DNA from: Bacteroidaceae bacterium
GTDB taxonomy: Bacteria; Bacteroidota; Bacteroidia; Bacteroidales; Bacteroidaceae
DNA length: 5,150 nucleotides
Reading direction: 5' to 3'
Assembly (NCBI GenBank): GCA_023227685.1
Contig: JALNVG010000181.1
Location: 1-5,150 of the forward strand
Position 1 is the first letter of the stretch. Each line of letters opens with the position of its first letter. The position numbers were made by a program, and so were the translations under genes. This document shows positions 1 through 5,150 of this stretch, piece by piece. The notes below the pieces were generated by a model that worked only from the letters and a program-made list of their open reading frames with translations, did not search any database and was not told where the DNA came from.

Positions 1-1519
1 AAAGATACATCGGACAAAAGATGTCCGTAAAATTATTCATTCCGGCTCTTTCATATTGTACAGGACGCGATTTATCTTCATTCTTTGTCCACTTGTAGCA
101 CGCTTCGAAGTTTGGTCCGAAACCTGCTTCATTACCCATAGACCAGATAATAACAGATGGGTGGTTGTAGTTACGCTCAACATTGCGTTGGTCGCGTTGC
201 AGGTGTGCCTTGGCAAAGATTGGATTTTTGGCAAGAGTCTTGTCGCCGTAACCCATTCCGTGAGATTCCAAATTGGCCTCGCCAACAAGATAAATGCCGT
301 ATTCATCGCATAAATCATACCAAATATTGTTGTCCGGATAGTGACTGGTGCGGACGGCGTTGATGTTGAAACGTTTCATGATTTGAATGTCTTGTATCAT
401 CCGGTTGCGTGAAATATAATAACCTCCATCGGGATCCATTTCGTGACGGTCGGCACCTTTGATAAGAATAGGCTTGCCGTTGACAAGCAATTGGCTGTTC
501 TTGATTTCTATTTTGCGGAAGCCTACTTTTTGTGGAATTACTTCTTGTATTGTATTTCCGGATTTTAATGTAGCCGTCAGGGTGTATAGGCTTGGAGTCT
601 CTGCTGTCCATTTGGCCGGGTTGTTGACTGATAGTGTTGTAGATAGTTTGCCTGTCCCTTTCAATGTGCCTTGAGCAACGCTGTTTCCTTGTACGTCGGT
701 CAGATTGAGGTTCACAGTACCCTTACCTAGCATAGAGATTGCTACGTTCAGTGTAGCATTTTTATATTCGGAGTCCAAATCGGGAGTGATTCGTATATCT
801 TCAATGTGCGTTTTGTTACGTGTGTACAAATAGCAATTGCGTGCTACTCCGCAAAAGCGGAAGAAGTCCTGATCTTCAAGGTATGTGCCATCGCACCAAC
901 GAAATACTTGAAAAGCGATCAGGTTCTTGCCTGGTTTGAGATATTTTGTCAAGTTGAATTCGGCTTCAAGTTTGCTATCTTCACTGTAACCGACAAAATG
1001 GCCGTTTATCCAAAGATACATATTAGAGGTAACAGAACCGAAATGAGCAAAGACATCTTTCCCTTTCCAATCGGCTGGTATCACAATCTCTTTCCGATAT
1101 GAACCTACATGATTATTCTCAATAGGTACTTCGGGAGGATTACTCTCGAATTGATTCTTCCATGCGTATCCGATATTTACATAAATGGGGTCTCCGTAGC
1201 CATTAAGTTCCCAAATGGCAGGAACCTTCATCGTGTCCCATCCCTTGTCGTTAAAGGATGTTTTAAAGAAATCCATGGGCCTTTGGTCTGCATCTTTTAC
1301 CCAGTTAAATTTCCAAGTACCATTTAAGGTCATGTAGTTTACAGACGATTCTTTAATGCCTTTTGTTGCTTCACCCGGTGTAGCGTAGGCAAAATAATCG
1401 GTGTGCATGGGTAGACGATTAATTTCGTTTACCCCAGGATTCTGCCATTCATTGCCTTGGGCTTGCATTGAGGCGAGTCCGCAAAGAACGAGGGAACAAG
1501 TAATAAATAGTTTTCTCAT
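1..1519 (-). CDS. Secreted GH2 beta-galactosidase (LacZ type), N-terminal part; continues past left edge
   Basis: Hydrolyses terminal beta-galactosides, probably in the periplasm on glycan-derived oligosaccharides. Reading the minus strand from the ATG at 1519 gives 506 codons with no stop up to the window edge. Residues 1-21 form a Sec signal peptide (MRKLF, hydrophobic core, ending SMQAQ). The mature protein opens with NPGVNEINRLP, as in E. coli LacZ. A jelly-roll sugar-binding domain (about 28-235) contains IYVN (N115, matching LacZ N102) and RWCDGTYLEDQD (D210, matching D201). An Ig-like domain follows (about 237-350), then the start of the TIM barrel with GADRHE (H359, like H357), RTSHYP (H393, like H391) and GNEAG, whose E464 is the acid/base glutamate (E461 in LacZ). 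The nucleophile glutamate would lie beyond the edge. LacZ-type enzymes are usually 1000-1100 residues, so about half is present. No frameshift is seen. Exact substrate cannot be told; family assignment is secure. Confidence 0.95.
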   Translation of the reverse strand, partial: MRKLFITCSLVLCGLASMQAQGNEWQNPGVNEINRLPMHTDYFAYATPGEATKGIKESSVNYMTLNGTWKFNWVKDADQRPMDFFKTSFNDKGWDTMKVPAIWELNGYGDPIYVNIGYAWKNQFESNPPEVPIENNHVGSYRKEIVIPADWKGKDVFAHFGSVTSNMYLWINGHFVGYSEDSKLEAEFNLTKYLKPGKNLIAFQVFRWCDGTYLEDQDFFRFCGVARNCYLYTRNKTHIEDIRITPDLDSEYKNATLNVAISMLGKGTVNLNLTDVQGNSVAQGTLKGTGKLSTTLSVNNPAKWTAETPSLYTLTATLKSGNTIQEVIPQKVGFRKIEIKNSQLLVNGKPILIKGADRHEMDPDGGYYISRNRMIQDIQIMKRFNINAVRTSHYPDNNIWYDLCDEYGIYLVGEANLESHGMGYGDKTLAKNPIFAKAHLQRDQRNVERNYNHPSVIIWSMGNEAGFGPNFEACYKWTKNEDKSRPVQYERAGMNNFTDIFCPMYL

Positions 1520-1550
1520 CGGTTTGTATTTGTTAGATTTAACTTTCTGC

Positions 1551-1558
1551 CAAAGATA
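1551..1558 (-). promoter_or_regulatory. Putative Bacteroidetes -7 promoter element for the beta-galactosidase gene
   Basis: On the minus strand these bases read TATCTTTG, an exact match to the Bacteroidetes sigma-ABfr -7 consensus TAnnTTTG. It lies 31 bases upstream of the beta-galactosidase ATG, which would give a short leader of roughly 25 bases. No TTTG -33 element is found about 19-21 bases further upstream (near 1578-1583), so the promoter may be weak or need an activator. The leader has no Shine-Dalgarno sequence and is A-rich, as is usual in this phylum. A short element in AT-rich DNA can match by chance. Confidence 0.5.
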
Positions 1559-1695
1559 ATAATTATAATTCTTAGGAGCCTCTAATCATCGTTCATTTTA
1601 TGCTTCAAAATAGATGTTTTTACGATAAAAAATGATTTGTAATAGCTTTTATAATAAATTATTGTGGAAAATGATATTTATTGGTCGAGAACTCC

Positions 1696-1703
1696 TATTT
1701 TTG
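1696..1703 (+). promoter_or_regulatory. Putative -7 promoter element for the lipoprotein/DUF3108 operon
   Basis: The sequence TATTTTTG matches the Bacteroidetes -7 consensus TAnnTTTG. Transcription would begin a few bases downstream, close to 1707-1711. That falls on or after the in-frame ATG at 1708 and leaves a leader of about 20-25 bases before the ATG at 1732, so it supports 1732 as the true start. A good -33 TTTG element is not seen at the expected distance (about 1670-1677). Assignment is by consensus match and position only. Confidence 0.5.
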
Positions 1704-1731
1704 TATTATGAGAGTATTAAAAGATAAACAG

Positions 1732-3624
1732 ATGAAGCGAATTGTTCGCCAATTATTTTGGGGTGCCCTTTCGTTAGGCGCTTTGTATTCTTGTGCCAAT
1801 ATAGGTCATCCCGACGGCGGTCCGAAAGATGTGACGCCTCCTCGATTCCTTAGTAGCAATCCGAAGCCGGAAGCGTTGAATAATACTAAAAAAAAGATCG
1901 TACTCCTTTTCGATGAGTTTATCAAAATTGAAAATGCTTCTGAGAAAGTGGTTGTTTCGCCCCCTCAGTTGCTACAACCCGAAATTAAGGCCTCAGGTAA
2001 GAAAATCAGTATTGATTTACTTGATTCCTTGAAGTCGAATACAACTTATACTATTGATTTCTCTGATGCTATCTTGGACAATAACGAGGGGAATCCGTTG
2101 GGAAATTTTTCTTATTCTTTTTCTACCGGAAATAAAATAGATACGTTGCAGGTTTCCGGTACAGTGCTCGAAGCCTCAAATTTGGAACCGGTAAAAGGTA
2201 TTCTTGTTGGTTTACATTCTGATCTGAACGATTCGGCTTTTGTAAAACTACCTTTCTGTCGTCTTTCACGTACCGATAGTCGGGGGCATTTTGTTATCAA
2301 AGGTATCGCTCCGGGCAAATATCACATATATGCGTTGTTGGATGCCGATCAAAATTTTGCTTTCAATCAAAAAAATGAGGAGATCGCTTTCGATGATTCT
2401 TTGATTATTCCGACTCATGAGCCCAGTATTCGCATGGATACGTCGTGGGTAGATTCGGTAACTTATGATACTGTATATCAAAGACCGGTCACTCGTTATA
2501 TGCCCGATAATATTCTTCTCCGGGCATTCAAAGAGGATGTTCATTCTCAATATCTTGTTAAAAGTGAACGGCTCACACCAAACAAATTCACTTTCTATTT
2601 TTCAGACAGGGCGGATACTCTGCCTACCTTAAAGGGCTTAAACTTTGATGAAAAGAATGCTTTTATCATCGAGAGTAATAGTTTGAACGATACAATTAAT
2701 TATTGGATCAAAGATTCTTTGTTATATAAAAAAGATACGTTGTCGATGAGCTTGAGCTATTTATATACAGATACGTTGAACAAACTTGTGCCCCGTACGG
2801 ATACTTTGAATCTTAGGGCTAAACAAAAGATGATAAACGAGGATAAAGTTAAAGATGATAGTCATAAAGGCAAAAAGAAGAAGAAGGGAGACAAAGAACT
2901 GCAAACTTTATTTTTGCCTGTAAATGTGCATGCTCCGTCATCTATGGATATTTATGATTATATTACACTTAACTTCGGTGAGCCTGTAGCCATGTATGAC
3001 AGTACGGCTATTCATCTTTCGGAAAAAGTGGATTCTCTATGGAAACCTGTGCCTTTTCAATTCGAACGCGATTCGGTAAACCATCGTATATTTAATTTGT
3101 TCTATAACTGGGCACCCAAAGGAGAGTATGAGTTTACTGTTGATTCCATGGCATTTCATGGTTACTATGGGACATTTACCGATAAGATAAAACAGGATTT
3201 TAAGGTGAGGGGTGAGGATGAATATTTTTCGTTGCATTTTAATATCTCCGGTGTGGATACTACAGCTTTTATGGAACTTCTAAGTACGCAAGACAAGGTA
3301 GTGCGTAGGCGTGAAGTAAAGAAGGGGGTAGCTGATTTCTATTTTTTGAATCCTGGAAAGTATGCTGCCAGACTGATTGTGGATAGAAATAATAATGGTG
3401 TTTGGGATACCGGTGATTATGAGAAGAAATTACAGCCCGAAACCGTGTATTATTTCCCTCGTATTTTGGAATATAAGGCTTTGTGGGATATTACGCAACC
3501 TTGGAATGTGAAAGAGAGGGCTGCTGATAAACAGAAACCTGAAGAACTTAAAAAGCAAAAAGCTGATGATAAAAAGAATAAGAAGAAAGGTAGCAATAGT
3601 CGCACATACGGTACCAATAGGTAA
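1732..3624 (+). CDS. Ig-like (Big_5-type) domain lipoprotein, Bacteroidetes family of unknown function
   Basis: A 630-residue exported lipoprotein, probably anchored in the outer membrane or facing the periplasm; its function is unknown. The start at 1732 gives a compact signal peptide (MKRIVRQ, hydrophobic stretch, LYSC) with lipidated C21; the ATG at 1708 and TTG at 1681 would add residues that overlap the likely promoter. The mature protein begins with CANIGHPDGGPKD, a pattern I associate with Bacteroidetes lipoproteins carrying an N-terminal Big_5 Ig-like domain (about 35-133, ending FSYSFSTG). A carboxypeptidase-regulatory-like beta-sandwich follows (about 138-215, core GHFVIKGIAPGKYHIYALLDAD). 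Next come a beta-rich middle, a lysine-rich linker (about 364-390), further beta-rich sequence, and a second sandwich-like segment with a DRNNNGVWDTGD loop (551-562) resembling a calcium-binding loop. The tail (594-630) is very rich in Lys. It overlaps the next gene by 59 bases, implying one operon. Domain names are recalled from family patterns, not from a search. Confidence 0.88.
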   Translation: MKRIVRQLFWGALSLGALYSCANIGHPDGGPKDVTPPRFLSSNPKPEALNNTKKKIVLLFDEFIKIENASEKVVVSPPQLLQPEIKASGKKISIDLLDSLKSNTTYTIDFSDAILDNNEGNPLGNFSYSFSTGNKIDTLQVSGTVLEASNLEPVKGILVGLHSDLNDSAFVKLPFCRLSRTDSRGHFVIKGIAPGKYHIYALLDADQNFAFNQKNEEIAFDDSLIIPTHEPSIRMDTSWVDSVTYDTVYQRPVTRYMPDNILLRAFKEDVHSQYLVKSERLTPNKFTFYFSDRADTLPTLKGLNFDEKNAFIIESNSLNDTINYWIKDSLLYKKDTLSMSLSYLYTDTLNKLVPRTDTLNLRAKQKMINEDKVKDDSHKGKKKKKGDKELQTLFLPVNVHAPSSMDIYDYITLNFGEPVAMYDSTAIHLSEKVDSLWKPVPFQFERDSVNHRIFNLFYNWAPKGEYEFTVDSMAFHGYYGTFTDKIKQDFKVRGEDEYFSLHFNISGVDTTAFMELLSTQDKVVRRREVKKGVADFYFLNPGKYAARLIVDRNNNGVWDTGDYEKKLQPETVYYFPRILEYKALWDITQPWNVKERAADKQKPEELKKQKADDKKNKKKGSNSRTYGTNR

Positions 3625-4429
3625 GCTATTGTTATTTTTATTTTGCGTGACTTTTTTAAGTGGTTTACTTTCTGCTCAGTGTGATTCGGCCAATACTGCG
3701 TTTAAGGCCGGTGAAAGGGTAGAATATGAATTGAATTTCAGTTGGAAATTTGTATGGGTAAAGGCCGGTAAGGCCAGTCTAAGCACTTATGCAACTACTT
3801 ATAAATCCAAACCGGCTTATCGAATGACGTTATTGGCTTCGGGTAGTAATCGGGCAGATTTCTTTTTTAAATTGCGTGATACACTGACTTGTGTATTTGA
3901 CAAGGATCTGATACCTTATTATTATCGCAAGTGCTCAGAAGAAGGGAAACATTATGCGGTAGATGAAGCTTGGTACTCCTATGATAACAATGGGCAGTGC
4001 AATGTGAGTCAGCGCCGTACATATAAAAATGGTAGAAAGCGTGTTGTTACTTCTACTGAAGATCATCACGTATATGATATGCTGAGCATTCTTGCCAAGG
4101 CGCGAAATTATAATTTTAATAGTTATAAGATAGGCCAACAGATAAAATTTTCTGTAGTGACCGGTAGAAGGATTGAAAATCAGATACTTACTTATAAAGG
4201 TAAAAGAAATATCGAGGCGAAAGATGGACATTCATACCGTTGTCATGTTCTTTCATTGGTGCAGAACAATAATAAAAAGAAGATTGATGAAGTTATTACT
4301 TTTTATGTCTCTGATGATAACAATCACCTTCCTATTCGTTTGGACTTATATTTGAATTTTGGTATAGCCAAGGCTTATTTTTTGTCCGTAAGTGGTAATC
4401 GTTACCCGCTTACTTCTCGCATAGATTAA
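3566..4429 (+). CDS. DUF3108 family exported protein
   Basis: A 287-residue protein resembling DUF3108, a family of exported, beta-rich proteins of unknown function. The ATG at 3566 is the only ATG ahead of the signal sequence, so the 59-base overlap with the lipoprotein gene appears real. The N-terminus has a long basic n-region (MIKRIRRK, to about residue 20), a hydrophobic core LLLFLFCVTFLSGLL (21-35) and a probable signal peptidase I site around SAQ (36-38). C39 is not preceded by a lipobox, so this is likely periplasmic rather than a lipoprotein. The DUF3108-like body runs from about 45 to 275, with early FKAGERVEYELNFSWKFVWVKAG, a tyrosine-rich LIPYYYRK segment and a late ITFYVSDDNNHLPIRLDLYL strand pair that is typical of the family. 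Translation is probably coupled to the upstream gene. The stop lies inside the 3' end of the convergent thioesterase gene. No catalytic motif is evident. Confidence 0.85.
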   Translation: MIKRIRRKVAIVAHTVPIGKLLLFLFCVTFLSGLLSAQCDSANTAFKAGERVEYELNFSWKFVWVKAGKASLSTYATTYKSKPAYRMTLLASGSNRADFFFKLRDTLTCVFDKDLIPYYYRKCSEEGKHYAVDEAWYSYDNNGQCNVSQRRTYKNGRKRVVTSTEDHHVYDMLSILAKARNYNFNSYKIGQQIKFSVVTGRRIENQILTYKGKRNIEAKDGHSYRCHVLSLVQNNNKKKIDEVITFYVSDDNNHLPIRLDLYLNFGIAKAYFLSVSGNRYPLTSRID

Positions 4430-4823
4430 TCGGTACGGTATCATCCATGCGGAAGATGCTCGACTCAAATGTTGCAATTAATTTGTTGTCTTGATTGGTG
4501 ATATCTATTTGATAGCATCCGGTTGTCCGGCCGATATATCTTTCGTGTGTTTCGGCATAGAGTGTATCGCCGAGGCCACTACTGCGAAGAAAAGTAATAT
4601 GGGAAGAAAGGGCAAAGGCCAATCGTCCGTGCGAGTTGGCGGCGGCTGCCAAAGCAAGATCGGCCAAAGTGAATATTGCTCCTCCTTGTGTTCTCCCTCC
4701 CGCATTAAGATGTTTTTCGGTGAGCACCATCTTTGCTTTGCTATATCCGGGCTTTGCTTCTAATAGCTCAATACCCGCATTGACGGCGAATTTATCACCC
4801 TTGAAAAATTCTTGAGGGGTCAT
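4410..4823 (-). CDS. PaaI-like hotdog-fold acyl-CoA thioesterase
   Basis: A 137-residue cytoplasmic protein of the PaaI/YbgC-like hotdog superfamily, which typically hydrolyses acyl- or aryl-CoA thioesters. The diagnostic segment is HLNAGGRTQGGAIFTLADLALAAAANS: H38 and N40 precede a GG pair (47-48) on the central helix, and D55 in LAD is the likely catalytic acid, equivalent to the Asp of E. coli PaaI. The usual HGG is QGG here (Q46 in place of His). Later beta strands (SSHITFLRSS, GCYQIDITNQDNKLIATFESSIF) complete a single hotdog domain, and the length is normal. The ATG at 4823 has an A-rich leader and no Shine-Dalgarno sequence. It starts 13 bases after the cysS stop, so it is probably cotranscribed with cysS, and its last 20 bases overlap the convergent DUF3108 gene. 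The true substrate cannot be inferred; a link to phenylacetate degradation is not suggested by the neighbours. Confidence 0.9.
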   Translation of the reverse strand: MTPQEFFKGDKFAVNAGIELLEAKPGYSKAKMVLTEKHLNAGGRTQGGAIFTLADLALAAAANSHGRLAFALSSHITFLRSSGLGDTLYAETHERYIGRTTGCYQIDITNQDNKLIATFESSIFRMDDTVPINLCEK

Positions 4824-4836
4824 TTTTTATTTCTTT

Positions 4837-5150
4837 TTACTTGTTTAATCTCCATTCAAAACTATCTTTCGTGTCTTTGATTTCAAAGCCGAGCTTGGTC
4901 AGCTCATTGCGAATCTGGTCGGATGTAGCCCAGTCTTTGTTTGCTTTTGCTTTCATCCGTTGCTCGAGCAACATGTCGACAACCTTACCGAAAGCCGTTT
5001 CACGAGTATCTGATGAGGCTCTTTCTTCTTTCATGCCAAGAATATCGAAGAAGAAAAGGTGAAATGTTAGTTTGAGTTCATCTAAATCCTCCTTGGAAAT
5101 CGTTGACCTGCCGTCGTGTATGCTGTTGATACTTTTTGCAGCGTCAAACA
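4837..5150 (-). CDS. cysS: Cysteinyl-tRNA synthetase, C-terminal 103 residues; continues past right edge
   Basis: Class I aminoacyl-tRNA synthetase that charges tRNA-Cys with cysteine in the cytoplasm. The reading frame is open from the right edge (first full codon 5148-5146) to the TAA at 4837-4839. The fragment shows FDAAKSINSIHDG and FHLFFFDILG, the end of the DALR-type anticodon-binding region. It then has the characteristic terminal module: VVDMLLEQRMKAKANKDWATSDQIRNEL (the helical segment with A-x-x-x-R-x-x-K-D-W-x-x-S/A-D-x-I-R) and GFEIKDTKDSFEWR, matching the conserved D-T-x-x-x-x-x-W ending of CysS. The catalytic HIGH and KMSKS motifs and zinc ligands would be beyond the window. Its stop is 13 bases from the thioesterase start. 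An internal ATG at 5034 is not the start, because homology continues upstream of it. Confidence 0.95.
   Translation of the reverse strand, partial: FDAAKSINSIHDGRSTISKEDLDELKLTFHLFFFDILGMKEERASSDTRETAFGKVVDMLLEQRMKAKANKDWATSDQIRNELTKLGFEIKDTKDSFEWRLNK

Larger units (their letters stand above)
1520..1731. promoter_or_regulatory. Divergent intergenic regulatory region
   Basis: This 212-base, strongly AT-rich gap separates the divergent beta-galactosidase and lipoprotein genes. It must hold the promoters of both. A -7 element match is visible for each direction (1551-1558 minus, 1696-1703 plus). Short symmetrical sequences are present: the perfect 10-base palindrome AATTATAATT at 1561-1570, and an imperfect dyad TTAG-N6-CTAA at 1572-1585 just upstream of the beta-galactosidase -7 element. 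No ORF, RNA gene or terminator hairpin is recognisable here. Confidence 0.65.

Noticed and set aside
37..611. Minus-strand frames of 93 and 98 codons at 37-318 and 315-611
   Set aside because: Alternative frames of the beta-galactosidase gene; the true frame holds the H359, H393 and E464 motifs. They also do not indicate a frameshift.
806..1327. Plus-strand open frames of 98 and 72 codons (806-1102, 1109-1327)
   Set aside because: They are antisense to the intact beta-galactosidase reading frame, whose conserved GH2 motifs run through this stretch; the products resemble nothing.
1481..1519. Lipoprotein signal in the beta-galactosidase (Cys at residues 8 and 13)
   Set aside because: Neither cysteine has a proper lipobox and both lie too early or within the hydrophobic core; the SMQAQ ending fits signal peptidase I.
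1681..1731. N-terminal extension of the lipoprotein from the TTG at 1681
   Set aside because: A rare start codon that would put a polar stretch before the signal peptide, and it overlaps a good -7 promoter match; ATG 1732 fits better.
2266..2550. Minus-strand 94-codon frame inside the lipoprotein gene
   Set aside because: Antisense shadow of a strongly supported coding frame, with no promoter or recognisable domain.
4430..4500. Terminator hairpin after the convergent genes
   Set aside because: No GC-rich stem followed by a T run could be found; the region is coding sequence of the thioesterase.
4491..4763. Plus-strand 90-codon frame opposite the thioesterase
   Set aside because: Entirely antisense to a well-conserved hotdog gene, with no family resemblance or start signal.

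Overview
The window looks like ordinary chromosomal DNA from a Bacteroidales bacterium, most likely Bacteroides or a close relative. The evidence is moderately low GC, gene starts without Shine-Dalgarno sequences but with A-rich leaders, two matches to the Bacteroidetes -7 promoter element (TAnnTTTG), signal peptides ending in the typical 'xxAQ' pattern, and protein families characteristic of that group.

Layout. From the left edge to 1519, on the minus strand, lies the N-terminal half (506 residues) of a secreted family 2 glycoside hydrolase of the LacZ type; its C-terminal half is beyond the left edge. Bases 1520-1731 form an AT-rich divergent promoter region. On the plus strand, 1732-3624 encodes a lipoprotein with an N-terminal Ig-like (Big_5-type) domain. 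It overlaps by 59 bases a DUF3108-family exported protein at 3566-4429, so the two form a tight operon. On the minus strand, facing that operon and overlapping its end by 20 bases, is a PaaI-like hotdog thioesterase (4410-4823). It lies 13 bases downstream of the end of cysS (cysteinyl-tRNA synthetase), of which only the C-terminal 103 residues fall in the window.

How the genes relate. The beta-galactosidase is probably a periplasmic enzyme releasing terminal beta-galactose from host or dietary glycans. The lipoprotein/DUF3108 pair is probably a cell-envelope module of unknown function; the overlap suggests coupled expression. The cysS-thioesterase pair is a separate, housekeeping-type transcription unit. 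No RNA gene, mobile element, CRISPR array, origin or clear intrinsic terminator was found. No novel system is evident; the most open question is what the lipoprotein/DUF3108 pair does.
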